A DNA stretch of 64,000 bases from Carposina sasakii (lineage: Eukaryota; Arthropoda; Insecta; Lepidoptera; Carposinidae): NCBI GenBank assembly GCA_014607495.2, contig CP053169.1, positions 1,736,001-1,800,000 of the forward strand, in the 5' to 3' direction. The notes beneath the pieces are model-generated. The model was given only the letters and a program-made list of their open reading frames with translations. It had not been told where the DNA came from and searched no databases. The position numbers were made by a program, and so were the translations under genes. Positions 25,401-31,030 of this stretch are shown here, in pieces (position 1 is the first letter of the stretch; the number at the start of each line of letters is the position of its first letter).

Positions 25401-27116
25401 TATTCCCGAAGTGAGGTAGCCAGAACTGCAGGATCATAAATGGGATCCCACAGACACGTTTAGCATAGCGGGGTCAGATATAAATGATCAATGACAAGTT
25501 GCTTACTTATCGGCTGAGAGAGGACAGAGACATAAGAGTCGACTAAGGAACTCGGTCCCTGATTACGTAAAAGCAATAGCAAAGCCGAAGCCGCGCGATC
25601 GCGATAATTGAGAGTGTGTGAGTGCTTGGGCGAACTGCGTGGCGTGGGAGGACGTCGAGCGCTCGTTGCGCGCACGCAATCAAATTTGCACCGAATTCAA
25701 ATTAATTCGATTGTTCTTCCATCTTCCAGCTGTCTGTAGCAGAAGTAGAGCTTCGTGCAGCTGCCGAGGAGCGGGACAAGCTGCTGAATGACGTCAACTT
25801 CTCCAGCCTTCAGAACGACGAGGCGGTCACGCGCGCCAGACAGGAGAGGGACGAGGCCATAGAGAGGAAGAAGCAAGCTGAGGTAACTGGATTAAAAAAC
25901 ATACTACGAGAGCAACAAGTTTGAACAAGACCAATAGGGTAGAAATCTAGAAACCTTATGTATATCATACTGTCTGCGTCTTCAGCCCATTGCAGTCCAC
26001 TGCTGGACGTAGGCATCCCCCAGAGCACGCCACAAGGCCATAGTCCCATAGTCTCCACGTTGGGCAAGCTGGTTAGCGTAGCGCCGTAATGTAGTTTTAA
26101 TAACATATTAATGTTCTGTGATTGCAGGTGAGCCTGGCGAAGACACGCGTGGAGCTGATGCAGGCCAACAGCCAGCTCTACGAGGCTGTGAGGCAGAAGG
26201 TCGACCTTGGACAACAGCTGGAGCAGTGGCAGGTCAGTTATCTAGTTTCAATCTTACATTCCTGCATTAGCATTGCAGTCCACTACTGGACGTAAGCCTC
26301 TCACTACCTTACATTACATCCCATGGGGAATAAGTGACACTATGATAAATTTAAAACGTTATATCCAGTCTTTATGGAGGACGATATAATGTAATAGCCA
26401 CCCAAGATTTGTTATGTACCGAAGAATATTAATGTAAAAGTAGCTAGATTATGTGTTTTTAATTTTTTTATTTATAAAATCCTGTGATCCTGTTTATACA
26501 TAAATAGGTTTATTTCATGTAGGTATAATGACAACGATTAATTTTCGCACAAATTCTTGACAGCGAGACAGTGTCGGCTTTTTGTGTCGAGTCAAAGGGG
26601 TTTCTCATATATTTTTTCACAGACACGACATTGTTCGTAAATAGGGTCACTGCATGATCATAAGGAAGGACCCGCAACCACGTATAGTACGGCCAGATTT
26701 TAAGGCCAATTTTTATTTTGTTGTGTTTTTTTTCTATGCTGCTCTCTTCGCGGGCATACTGTACAAGACAGTAGAGGGACAATAGGGTCTTTTGTAGGTG
26801 ATGGGCTGACCACCTGTCACTACTAACCGAACTTGTACATCTCAACTATACCCTCAAAATTGGTCAGAAGTGGCACCATGTGGTTCTATCGGCCGTTGGT
26901 GCTCAGCCTACCCCGTAAGGGATAAAGGCGTGATTATATGTATGTATTCTATTTGTACTATGTTAATACTCTCGTATATTTCTCCAGATGGACATGCAAG
27001 AGCTGATCGACGAGCAGATGAAGCACAAGTTGACGACGCAGGAGAAACGTCGCAAACTGCCCGAGCCCGTCGCGCCGACCCGAGCCTCGCGACTTCTCGG
27101 ATTTTTTCAGCGGTGA
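2047..27116 (+). CDS. Bicdr: BICD-related dynein cargo adaptor (BICDR/BICDL1 type), 3' eight coding exons
   Basis: Coding exons: 2047-2202, 3255-3428, 6279-6394, 6961-7094, 16491-16711, 25730-25882, 26128-26232 and 26988-27116 (TGA at 27114). Splice phases join without a break into 395 residues of nearly continuous coiled coil rich in E, K, Q and L. Family knowledge: BICDR proteins link cytoplasmic dynein-dynactin, and kinesin, to Rab6-type vesicles. Supporting marks are SLHAEME (residues 150-156), which resembles the dynactin-binding Spindly motif, and the conserved C-terminal block running from FSSLQNDEAVTRARQERD through SLAKTRVELMQANSQL to DMQELIDEQM, then a basic tail ending LLGFFQR. The N-terminal CC1 box that binds dynein light intermediate chain is absent, so more 5' exons must lie upstream of base 1. 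A long coiled coil could in principle be another adaptor, but the C-terminal block argues for BICDR. The 9.4-kb and 9.0-kb introns are full of repeats. Confidence 0.85.
2224..2405 (-). repeat. MITE-G copy (CCCCTGATTACGTAA family)
   Basis: Inverted ends carry AAAGCAAAGCGATAGCGAAA and its reverse complement, with a central TTACGTAAAATGAATTTCAA. The same unit occurs at 50257-50443 in opposite orientation, and shorter relatives lie at 25554-25722 and 33704-33806. It starts 22 bp after the exon a donor site. Confidence 0.8.
2406..2872. other. Intronic DNA with no recognised feature
   Basis: No exon or repeat recognised. Confidence 0.4.
2873..3171. repeat. MITE with 59-bp terminal inverted repeats
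   Basis: Arm 2873-2931 is the reverse complement of 3113-3171 with only two mismatches that I can see. The middle is A/T-only low-complexity DNA with runs of TTTTA. No open frame. The whole unit could fold into one long hairpin in the intron transcript. Confidence 0.85.
3255..3428 (+). CDS. Bicdr: BICDR exon b
   Basis: Follows TTTCCCAG, precedes GTGTGT; phase 0, 58 codons, coiled coil from DHVQSLESLKAEL to LALQRQLKEQ. The reading frame continues into the intron up to 3542, but that tail is repeat sequence. Confidence 0.85.
3488..3590 (-). repeat. RTE-type LINE tail fragment, antisense
   Basis: Contains CTATTGCAGTCCACTGCTGG and GGCAGGCGGGTTGGTGAC as in the fuller copy at 24735-24987. Diverged and lacking the head. 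Confidence 0.8.
3591..4097. other. Intronic DNA with no recognised feature
   Basis: Contains alternating ATTGATATCGAT motifs near 3890 and 4032 that look like an eroded repeat, not classified. Confidence 0.35.
4098..4253. repeat. MITE-T, 22-bp perfect terminal inverted repeats
   Basis: Bases 4098-4119 are the exact reverse complement of 4232-4253. Internal sequence continues as an imperfect palindrome (TTTGAGATTCGAAATCACAT against ATGTGATTACGGGTCTCAAA). Partial relatives lie at 7790-8150, 37188-37275 and 61990-62125. Confidence 0.9.
4361..4405. repeat. (CT)n microsatellite with short (GT)n end
   Basis: About 17 CT units then GTGTGTGT. Confidence 0.95.
4406..5605. other. Intronic DNA, mostly unrecognised
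   Basis: The motif GTGAACCCCCATCTAAAAA followed by GAGCCGCCCCTGCT (4778-4816) recurs at 18687-18725, so at least that part is dispersed repeat. The open frame 5370-5723 runs into a repeat and has no family signature. Confidence 0.4.
5606..5825 (+). repeat. Element B copy
   Basis: Carries the family marks CATCTCCTTCCGTGCATGTC, GTAAGAGTCGACTAAGGAAC and GCGATAAGCTAGCAACTTGT, then CTGCAGTTCTGGCTACGCCA. At least nine copies occur in this window. The class is uncertain: no terminal inverted repeat or tRNA head was seen. Confidence 0.8.
5846..6190 (-). repeat. tRNA-headed SINE-2, near full length, minus strand
   Basis: On the minus strand the order is head (GTGATAGCCCAGTGGTTAAG, then AAGTTCGATCCCAGTCAC), linker (TACATGAAATAAATTCATTG), body (GCACGTAAAACCGTTGGTCC) and a GATCATCAT tail. 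This matches the order at 53872-54142. The head resembles tRNA A- and B-boxes but is too diverged and extended to be called a tRNA gene. Confidence 0.85.
6279..6394 (+). CDS. Bicdr: BICDR exon c
   Basis: Follows GTCACCAG, precedes GTAAGA; starts in phase 0 and leaves two bases (AG) for the next exon. Residues 111-149, EHMYQNTLKELERLQRSHD to TSNTSVR. Confidence 0.85.
6438..6720 (+). repeat. Element B copy, diverged, with internal insertion
   Basis: Begins with CACTAGAATATATCCGCTGC and the TCTCCTTCCGTGCACGTCGT block; a stretch around CATGTATATGTATGTACTCG interrupts it before the CTGGCCCTGTTATGATGCC half. Starts 44 bp after the exon c donor. Confidence 0.75.
6746..6868 (+). repeat. RTE-type LINE tail copy
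   Basis: ACCAACCCGCCTGCC, GGGGGAGGCCTACGTCCAGC and GACTGCAATAGGCTGAAGAA place it in the same family as 24735-24987; the tail repeat is GAA rather than GAT. Confidence 0.85.
6961..7094 (+). CDS. Bicdr: BICDR exon d with Spindly-like motif
   Basis: Follows CTGCCCCTCAG, precedes GTAAGC. First base completes an Arg codon; last base begins a Gly codon. Encodes SLHAEME then an acidic stretch and LRHEAVQVYKQLRTLALQL. SLHAEME resembles the motif that adaptors use to bind the dynactin pointed end (inference from family knowledge). Confidence 0.85.
7154..7245 (-). repeat. RTE-type LINE tail fragment, antisense
   Basis: CCTATTGCAGTCCACTGCTG and GGACGTAGGCCTCCCCCATA, followed by a branch (CTCCCGTTTTTGCCGTCCAG) shared with 63733-63850, which suggests a second subfamily. 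Confidence 0.8.
7340..7585 (+). repeat. Element B copy, diverged
   Basis: CCTTCACTAGAATACATCAG, TAAGAGTCGACTAAGGAACT, GAGCTAGCAACTTGTCACTG and TCTGGCCCTGCTATGCCAAA are all in family order. Confidence 0.8.
7790..8150 (+). repeat. MITE-T copy interrupted by SINE-A
   Basis: The left part (ACTCGAAATCACATTTTTTA, TTCAAGATTGT) and right part (GGAAAAATAAACGTGTGATT) align to the MITE-T family around the insertion at 7826-8041. Confidence 0.75.
7826..8041 (+). repeat. SINE-A copy with 8-bp target duplication
   Basis: Starts TGTTTGATTCCCGGGCATAC and ends in GGATAAAGGCGTGATTATAT plus a short TA-rich tail. AAGATTGT at 7818-7825 is repeated at 8042-8049, so the insertion split MITE-T. Confidence 0.85.
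8161..8383 (+). repeat. Helitron-like non-autonomous element, 3' end intact
   Basis: Contains the common lepidopteran block GTTTGTAAGTATGGATGG and TGTTACTCTTTCACGTAAAA and ends ACGAAGTCACGGGCGTCCAC then TAGT. The GC-rich foldable stretch just before CTAGT fits a Helitron 3' terminus. Confidence 0.7.
8396..8503 (+). repeat. Element B, left half (split by SINE-1)
   Basis: CATCAGCTGCATCTCCATCC through GATAAGCTAGCAACT; the family sequence resumes at 8707 after the SINE. Confidence 0.85.
8504..8706 (+). repeat. tRNA-headed SINE-1, full copy nested in element B
   Basis: The head has GATTGGTGTAGTTGGTAGTG (A-box-like) and GGTCCTGGGTTCGAATCCCG (B-box-like). The body runs through TATATACCGTTGCTTAGTAC to an A-rich tail. 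AACT before and after is a possible 4-bp duplication. Other copies: 1195-1283 (decayed), 22857-23054, 49635-49870. Confidence 0.85.
8707..8765 (+). repeat. Element B, right half
   Basis: AACTTGTCACTAATCATTTA continues the family from before the SINE. Confidence 0.75.
8766..9655. other. Intronic DNA with no recognised feature
   Basis: No exon with BICDR-like coiled coil and correct splice sites was found. Frames at 9320-9628 (-) and 9530-9874 (+) have no recognisable family. Confidence 0.4.
9656..9850 (+). promoter_or_regulatory. GC-rich CGG-repeat island inside the BICDR intron, possible alternative promoter
   Basis: Runs of GGCGGCGGCGGCGCGG and GGCGGCGGCGACGGCGGTGG with many CpGs stand out against AT-rich flanks. 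No repeat copy elsewhere in the window explains it. An ATG at 9796 opens a 25-codon frame ending in TAA at 9871. A first exon or promoter is one reading; strand and function are inference. Confidence 0.35.
9851..10764. other. Intronic DNA with eroded repeats
   Basis: 10265-10350 carries GTTGGGCAGAAGTGTGCAAA and TTTTCACCAGTTAGCTTATT, echoed at 14445-14480 and 21735-21770, so it is a dispersed repeat of unknown class. Nothing else recognised. Confidence 0.4.
10765..10889. repeat. MITE-H hairpin element, copy 1
   Basis: TTTTTCCGAATGTCAGATA and TATCTGACGTTTGGAAAAA form inverted ends; inside, AAAGTTGATGCAGTCTCCAT faces GACAGCATCAACTTTATTC. Relatives at 43823-43930 and 61090-61190. Confidence 0.8.
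11356..11640 (-). repeat. Helitron-like non-autonomous element
   Basis: Minus-strand copy of the 48402-48712 family: TGGACTACAGAAAAAACAAA, TCCGGGATCATCCCGGGTAA, GTACAGACAGCGATCCGTTA. The hairpin end is missing. Confidence 0.75.
11641..14149. other. Intronic DNA, mostly unrecognised
   Basis: A short GATA microsatellite lies at 12951-12971. The rest, including 13130-13600, has scattered short frames with no splice-compatible BICDR coding and no recognised repeat. Confidence 0.4.
14150..14330 (-). repeat. TIR element family D, internal fragment
   Basis: GGGAAGTGTCTGGTTTAACA, ATTAGGGTCCAAAG and TTTTTCTGCATAAATGCACA match 51690-52090 on the opposite strand. Ends missing. Confidence 0.75.
14918..14988 (+). 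repeat. Element B fragment
   Basis: ACACATCAGCTGCATCTCCT and GTCGTAAGAGTCGACTGAGG. Confidence 0.8.
15112..15400 (+). repeat. SINE-A copy with duplicated 3' end
   Basis: Standard order from CAGCTGCTTCTCTTCCCGGG to CCCCGTAAGGGATAAAGGCG; the end block CTCTGCCTACCCCGTAAG occurs twice (near 15290 and 15348), separated by about 40 bp. Confidence 0.85.
15401..16344. other. Intronic DNA with repeated GAATATCCAT motif
   Basis: Between about 15818 and 16045 the word GAATATCCAT occurs at least five times around an A-rich core that is open on both strands (15839-16057 + and 15832-16062 -). Composition, not a protein family, explains the frames. Confidence 0.4.
16345..16468 (+). repeat. Element B, 3' half, abutting BICDR exon e
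   Basis: GGCGATAAGCTAGCAACTAG, TTACATCTGTCTGTCCCAGG and ACCCCATTTCGGAAACAAGC are in family order and end about 22 bp before the exon. Confidence 0.8.
16491..16711 (+). CDS. Bicdr: BICDR exon e, alanine-rich
   Basis: Follows TTTCCTCCTCCAG, precedes GTAAGT. The first two bases complete a Gly codon; ends in phase 0. Encodes LHSDLSLTSLDGEEGEVLRR, an Ala-rich stretch near residues 218-240, and ERERQIDEKNDIIADLSSK. Its GC-rich third positions contrast with AT-rich flanking intron. Confidence 0.85.
16985..17095 (-). repeat. TIR element family D remnant
   Basis: AGACTGCGTTTTTCTGCATA, ACTTACTTTATTATACGG and AAAAATCCTGTATACC are in family order with a large internal deletion. Confidence 0.65.
17330..18560 (-). 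pseudogene. Decayed non-LTR retrotransposon reverse transcriptase (Jockey/CR1-like)
   Basis: Reading the minus strand from about 18230 downward gives reverse-transcriptase marks: SGVPGLHLGPFLFNVFVNDI (18060-17990), a frame change, FADDLKLSITVQSLEDVALL with the catalytic ADD (about 17960), RSSLEYCSVVWRPHY (about 17620-17575) and SYNERLEYFKLI near 17480. Known role of the family: the enzyme copies LINE RNA into the genome at a nick. Here stops and frameshifts break every domain and no endonuclease part was recognised, so it is dead. Clade is inferred from the SGVPQG/FADDLK/LEYCSVVW pattern and could be a neighbouring non-LTR clade. It lies antisense in the 9-kb BICDR intron. Confidence 0.75.
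18561..19004. other. Intronic DNA with a dispersed motif
   Basis: 18687-18725 repeats the motif of 4778-4816. Facing GAACTAGTTC-type words around 18595-18680 suggest a small eroded inverted repeat. Confidence 0.35.
19005..19130. repeat. Unclassified dispersed repeat
   Basis: TTTCATAGGTTCCTATGCCT, ATAGTAACTAGCGCCATC and GGTGAAACGCATTCT are mirrored on the other strand at 28562-28685 (GTGCGTTTCACC, GATGGCGCTAGTTACTATG). Confidence 0.6.
19318..19572 (-). repeat. RTE-tailed SINE (SINE-R), minus strand
   Basis: On the plus strand it shows TTTGCAGTCCACTGCTGGAC, GGTGACCGCAGTTTGTATTT, GTCAACACGGGAGGCGCTGC and CCCGGAAACCCTTAATCGCC, matching 24735-24987 in full order. The GAT tail is lost. Confidence 0.85.
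19758..19816 (+). repeat. 17-bp tandem repeat (minisatellite)
   Basis: The unit ACGACACGACCACGACA occurs three times end to end plus a partial fourth. All units are A, C and G only on this strand. Confidence 0.9.
20140..20330 (+). repeat. Dispersed lepidopteran repeat with GGGTTCTGTACTCGAAGGG
   Basis: The phrase TTTAGGGTTCTGTACTCGAA then CTGTCTGTCTGTGCGTCTGT and GGCTGTATCTCAAGAACCGC resembles a repeat I know from many moth genomes; class not assigned. No second copy in this window. Confidence 0.5.
20460..20730 (+). repeat. Dispersed lepidopteran repeat ending in CAGGTGAAACTAAATAAAAG
   Basis: AAATTTCGGCCTAATCGGAA, TTTAACTTGCAAGATTTGGT and GACAGGTGAAACTAAATAAA form a block familiar from moth repeats. 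It explains the short frames on the minus strand. Only copy in the window. Confidence 0.45.
20731..22139. other. Intronic DNA, mostly unrecognised
   Basis: 21735-21870 has the TTTTCACCAGTTAGCCTATT motif shared with 10336-10355. Nothing coding recognised. Confidence 0.4.
22140..22230 (+). repeat. Helitron-like internal fragment
   Basis: TAAGTTTGTGCGTATGTAAG and TTGTTCTTTCACGCAAAACC parallel 8185-8230. Confidence 0.6.
22724..22856 (+). repeat. MITE-C copy 1
   Basis: Ends TGCATGACCACGC and GCAGGTCATGCTA are inverted; core CAAAATTCAACATGGCGGCG and CTAAATGTCGATCAATCGG. Copies at 54828-54959, 58612-58729 and 60679-60810. Confidence 0.85.
22857..23054 (+). repeat. tRNA-headed SINE-1, directly joined to MITE-C
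   Basis: GGCTGGTGTAGTTGGTAGTG and GGTCCTGGATTCGAATCCCG, then the body ending CACAAACCTTAGGCATCTTA. The first bases of the usual head are replaced by the MITE end. Confidence 0.85.
23075..23445 (+). pseudogene. RTE-type LINE ORF2 C-terminal fragment, broken
   Basis: Pieces in different frames read LNVAQRAIERAIPGVSLRDG, IRNE, then a GQGT/WSRK-like region and a final EFYVQKLI with TAATGATAATGATGAG behind it. This resembles the end of lepidopteran RTE ORF2, which runs into a GAT-type tail. In-frame stops (for example after NEGDP) show it is not functional. Confidence 0.65.
23533..23735 (-). repeat. SINE-A copy, minus strand
   Basis: ATCCCTTACGGGGTAGGCAG through GGTGGTCAGCCCATCGCCTA to ACTTGTACAGTATGCCCGGG. 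Confidence 0.85.
23736..24718. other. Intronic DNA with one shared repeat
   Basis: 24255-24358 (AATTCAGAAATCATTTACTA, TGCCTTTCCTTCGGGATAAA) is matched on the opposite strand at 48935-49020. The rest is unrecognised. Confidence 0.45.
24735..24987 (-). repeat. RTE-tailed SINE (SINE-R), complete, 16-bp target duplication
   Basis: GGTTCATTCAGCACAT stands at 24719-24734 and again at 24988-25003. Read on the minus strand the unit starts AGCCGCGTGGTGCCGGCAAA and ends with GAT repeats; just before them the bases encode GEAYVQQWTAIG and a stop (with one change in this copy). Several copies share the same 5' start, so it behaves as a defined short element and not as a randomly truncated LINE. Confidence 0.88.
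25004..25390. other. Intronic DNA with no recognised feature
   Basis: Nothing recognised. Confidence 0.4.
25391..25553 (-). repeat. Element B copy, minus strand
   Basis: GGTAGCCAGAACTGCAGGAT, GATCAATGACAAGTTGCTTA and a terminal TAAGAGTCGACTAAGGAACT whose orientation is reversed relative to the rest. Confidence 0.75.
25554..25722 (+). repeat. MITE-G remnant just upstream of BICDR exon f
   Basis: CCCTGATTACGTAAAAGCAA then GGGAGGACGTCGAGCGCTCG, the same unusual GC-rich core as 33704-33806. The right inverted end is lost; the exon begins shortly after. Confidence 0.65.
25730..25882 (+). CDS. Bicdr: BICDR exon f
   Basis: Follows CCATCTTCCAG, precedes GTAACT; phase 0, 51 codons: LSVAEVELRAAAEERDKLLN then FSSLQNDEAVTRARQERD, the start of the conserved C-terminal block. 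Confidence 0.88.
25984..26100 (-). repeat. RTE-type LINE tail fragment, antisense
   Basis: CCATTGCAGTCCACTGCTGG and CATCCCCCAGAGCACGCCAC, then AGTCTCCACGTTGGGCAAGC. Confidence 0.8.
26128..26232 (+). CDS. Bicdr: BICDR exon g
   Basis: Follows TGATTGCAG, precedes GTCAGT; phase 0, 35 codons, VSLAKTRVELMQANSQLYEA to LEQWQ, the most family-specific part. Confidence 0.88.
26268..26320 (-). repeat. RTE-type LINE tail fragment, antisense
   Basis: CATTGCAGTCCACTACTGGA, 40 bp after the exon g donor. Confidence 0.75.
26735..26945 (+). repeat. SINE-A copy ending near BICDR exon h
   Basis: TCGCGGGCATACTGTACAAG to CCGTAAGGGATAAAGGCGTG; ends about 42 bp before the last exon. The frame from 26870 joins this repeat to the wrong frame of the exon. 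Confidence 0.85.
26988..27116 (+). CDS. Bicdr: BICDR exon h with stop codon
   Basis: Follows ATTTCTCCAG; 42 codons and TGA. Encodes MDMQELIDEQMKHKLTTQEK, a basic Pro-containing tail and RLLGFFQR. Confidence 0.88.
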   Translation: MDMQELIDEQMKHKLTTQEKRRKLPEPVAPTRASRLLGFFQR

Positions 27117-27796
27117 TCTGTTGTACCCACATCCTCGTGCGAATCGAAGCCATAAACAAAACCACCACTTTAATACTTAACTGTTTTACCGACCCGACGA
27201 TATACGCTGCTGCTATGACCGTAGTTGTGATGAACAAGCCGTTCAGATTTTCGAAAATGGCCGCCGCGTCCGCCATCTTGTTTGTGACGGATGCGTTCGC
27301 GTTCATCTCGTTTTTAGGTTGCGTTCTTATATTTTTGAAACCGTGTGATGTCTACACCTTCGCAGTGATAGTTAGTGTCTTAGTAAAAATGTTAATATGT
27401 AGTTTAAGTACGTTTAATGTTTTATTGAGCTTAATATGGCGTGATATCATTACATAATTGGATTTTTAGTCTTTTAATTTCGAGTTTTGGCTGTCTGTTT
27501 AGTAAATACATTGGCTAAAAATTTTATTTGCCGAAAATATTTTAAAAAAATGATAGGGCATTCGATAAATATCTGATGAAATGCCATGGATTGGTTAGAA
27601 TAAGTGTGGTACAACAGATAATTTATAAGTATTTTCAATAGAATATATTTTAACTTGGTAACAATAGATATCTACCTATACTTGTAGCCTAATTGCATTT
27701 TTCATCGTAATATATTTTAATTTACCTACTTGTACACAAATTACTAACCAATCCATTGCTAAATTATAATACTTACTTAAGTATGTTACTAAAATT

Positions 27797-27802
27797 AATA
27801 AA
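27797..27802 (+). terminator. Candidate polyadenylation signal for BICDR (proximal)
   Basis: AATAAA in an A/T-rich setting, the first canonical signal after the stop. Confidence 0.5.
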
Positions 27803-28561
27803 AATTAATTATTTTATTGAGATTACCTTTTTACACCCGTTTATTTATCGATTATAATATATATTTTTTTATATTTGAAGACCCAATTTTTAGCTAATGG
27901 TGCACTTATTGTTAGTTTAATAGTACCTAATTAATTAAATTAATTTGTAAGATAATATTAGGAAATTATTAAGGATTTTTGAGAATATATATAAAAATAT
28001 ATGTATATAAGATAGCCATATTATTTACACAAATATTACAGTAAAATAATGATCTGCTGAAATAATGATAATAAGGAGTTACAATTAAAAACATTGCATA
28101 ATAACATATCAGAAACTATGAATGTACAAAATACCTACTGTTTTTAGGTGTCTTTATAAGCCGTTATTGCTTTCTTATAATTTTTAAAAAAGTTTTAGCG
28201 ATTATGTCCCCTGATATAGACGCTAGTGTCCTTGTAAACATTGTAGTACTCACATATTTTATTTAGTTCCATAAAAATCTGTGCTACTTTCTTATTTTCA
28301 CATAGCAAACACTCCATAAGTAGCTATAGTGTGTGTATGGTGCCTTAAAAGTATTGAAATGTGCCTCTATTTTAAAGTTACTTGAAATTATTTTTAGGTA
28401 ACAAAATTGGTAGATATACTTACTTACCTACTATTATTAATTTTTATATTCTATTTGTAATGGAAAAGTTACAAAATGAAATTCACTGTAATGTAAATAT
28501 CATATTTTTTATCATCTTCATTATTAAGCATGGCAATACTAAATTTAATGCGACCAAAAGA

Positions 28562-28685
28562 ATAGAGTGCGTTTCACCAATTACTCCTTCTAAATGATGG
28601 CGCTAGTTACTATGTGTAGTGTATGACTACATTATCTCTGTTACTACAATCAGGCATATGAATTATTCTATGAAACCGGCTCTAG
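28562..28685. repeat. Unclassified dispersed repeat
   Basis: Reverse relative of 19005-19130: GTGCGTTTCACC, GGCGCTAGTTACTATGTG, CAGGCATATGAAT. Confidence 0.55.
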
Positions 28686-30329
28686 TATCTTGGATGCAAA
28701 CTTAAATAAAGTAAAATATATGGGGCGTTTGTTTCAATGTTGTCACATAAGGCGTTTTATTTTCTAATATTAATCTATATTAATATTCTAATATTAGATA
28801 CATTATTCCCATTTTAGCGCTAAGTTTATTTAACACTCGAATTTATTTGATATGCTTAAAATGTATTATATTTTTTATGTAAAAAGACATTTACTTAAGT
28901 ACCTACTTAATAATTTTAATTATTTATTATTAAGACTGAATTAATTATTGCAATATTCTAAAAAGATTTTCTTTTTACAAAATTATGTAATTGGTACCAT
29001 CTAAAAAAGTATTTTTTTTTATTGATATATTTTTTACATTATATGAATCAGAAAAGTTACCTTAAGTGCCTTTAACGTGGCAATAATTTCAAATGGGAGC
29101 TATAGCCAGTGTTGCCAGTAACCCCAAAATCGTGCCTAAATAATTTGTCATTGTCGATGGTTTGAGTTATTGAGATTACTTACATAGTTTTATACTTTTG
29201 CACAAATTCTGGATTTTTCAAAATTTTACTTAGGTCATTCCATTCTACTAAACATTTTGCTGATAATTAATTAGTTAATATAACATTTTAGTGGTTTATT
29301 TTGGTAGTAGATAGAAAATAAACAAACGATTCAAATAAAGAGACATCTCCTTTTTTAATTCGTTAAAAATATTCCACTCTACCATGTTTAGAAATAAATA
29401 ATAACTACCTATTTAATACGGGGATATGCAATACAAAATGCAAACAAGTCTCGCTCACACATATTACAGTTTCAAAATCACTAAAATAATAAACATTTAT
29501 AAAATTCGTCTGAGCCCCTTTTAAATCAAAATGCGTAATCCTAGTTTTAATTTTATTTACACACATTTAATTCCATTTTTATTGTGTTGGCCACAATAAT
29601 TCCCTTAATGTCACCTAAAAATCACGCTGGAGATTGATTACGTGATTAGTCCTGCTTTTTTGTTTGTCGAATGTATAGACGTCATTTAAAATTAATCCTA
29701 AGAATAACATTGGTGTAAATGGGACTTACTCTATTTGTCGCTTCTAAAATGTGCGAGTGAGATAGACGATCTATAGATTAGAAGACAAAGCACAAGTTGT
29801 ATAAAAGGAACAATTACTAATTGTTTTATTTTTATTATCTAAGTAGGTATATTTTTTAGTCACTTAGTTGATCCTTAATAGCCAAAAGATGCGATATATC
29901 CTACCCGCTATAAACCTAAAGAATAATATATCGTCAAAAAGGATATCCGATAAAAAATATACCTACACTTTCTTTCCGTTTCCATATATTTCGTGGAATT
30001 TATCACATATATTGGCTAATAGGTTTATGTACACAACTGTTATATTTACTAACGTTATTAAATTAATTAATTCATAATTTTGTCGCATCTCTTTTATAAA
30101 ATTTGGTACTTACTTATTCCATGTTTTAGTTCTGTTTCTCATGCGTTGTACTTAATTATTATAATTTAAATATTTAGATCTAAATGACTAGTACTTACAA
30201 TAATTATAAATATATGTTTGTGGAATAAATAAATAAATTCGGAAATTTTAATGTTCGTGGTTCGTTATTGTTGCATGCCATTCTCTAGTTAAGCTGTCTA
30301 TGAATTAATAAAATTCCTAGAAGAGACAA

Positions 30330-30570
30330 TCCCCATCGGGGACGGCCACACAGAACAGACGTAAGAAACGGACCCGTCGCAGTCGCGGCGCCCGTACACA
30401 AAATGTATACAGCCGTCGCGACGTAGAACATACAGAAAAGACGCGACGACCGACACGAGAAGATTGGAAAACATATAGAAAGGACAGGGCGCGGGCCAGT
30501 GCGGGGGCAAGCGGGGGAGCGGAAAGGACGCAGAGGGCAGGTTCTCACATAGCACAGTGTTCCGAAACCG
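30330..30570 (-). repeat. GC-rich dispersed repeat, arm 1
   Basis: Minus strand reads GCGCCCTGTCCTTTCTATAT then TTCTGTGTGGCCG; both words recur on the plus strand at 30885-31030. It explains the frames at 30285-30666. Confidence 0.55.
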
Positions 30571-30884
30571 ATAATTTTTAAAATAAACAAAGTAACAACT
30601 TGTAGGTAAGTACGTGTTAAGTTGGAAACGTAAAGACAAAGGAACTAGTGATACGTGCTGGATCATTTATAATGTAGATATATCCGCCGATATGGATCCA
30701 AATACGGGTACGGATCCACACTTTCTTATTGTACCCGCGTCCATTATCTATATACATCCACTAATCTATAAAGTAAGTTGTTCTAACTGACTGGCGAGAT
30801 ATACCAGTGCCAATACATCTTCATCTTCTGAAGAAGACATGAGTCGTATCAAAATCGGACGGTTGAATGCCGGGAAAAATCCAG

Positions 30885-31030
30885 TGTGCGCCAGCCGTCA
30901 TCCCCGTTCCTTGTCTTTTCTATATGTTTTAAAAAGCCGTGACGGCGCCCTGTCTGCGATGTCCGCGCCCTGTCCTCGCCCTGCGTGTTTTCTGTGTGGC
31001 CGGGGCTTTCATCAGACTTTTGTCTTCATT
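30885..31030 (+). repeat. GC-rich dispersed repeat, arm 2
   Basis: CCTTGTCTTTTCTATATGTT, GTCCGCGCCCTGTCCTCGCC and TTTCTGTGTGGCCG, inverted relative to 30330-30570. Confidence 0.55.

Larger units (their letters stand above)
27117..30240 (+). other. Bicdr: Repeat-poor AT-rich tract, probable BICDR 3' UTR and beyond
   Basis: No open frame with a protein family. The first AATAAA is at 27797-27802 (680 bases after the stop), others at 28705-28710 and 30223-30228; the last is followed by a GT-rich stretch as at many cleavage sites. Only one dispersed repeat (28562-28685) was seen in 3.1 kb, unlike every neighbouring intron. Which site is used cannot be told from sequence alone. Confidence 0.5.

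Noticed and set aside
26870..27457. 195-codon open frame, the longest in the window
   Set aside because: It starts inside SINE-A and crosses BICDR exon h in the wrong frame. The correct frame of that exon continues the adaptor and stops at 27116.
30285..30666. Two minus-strand frames rich in Pro, Cys and Arg
   Set aside because: They coincide with a GC-rich dispersed repeat whose inverted relative lies at 30885-31030.
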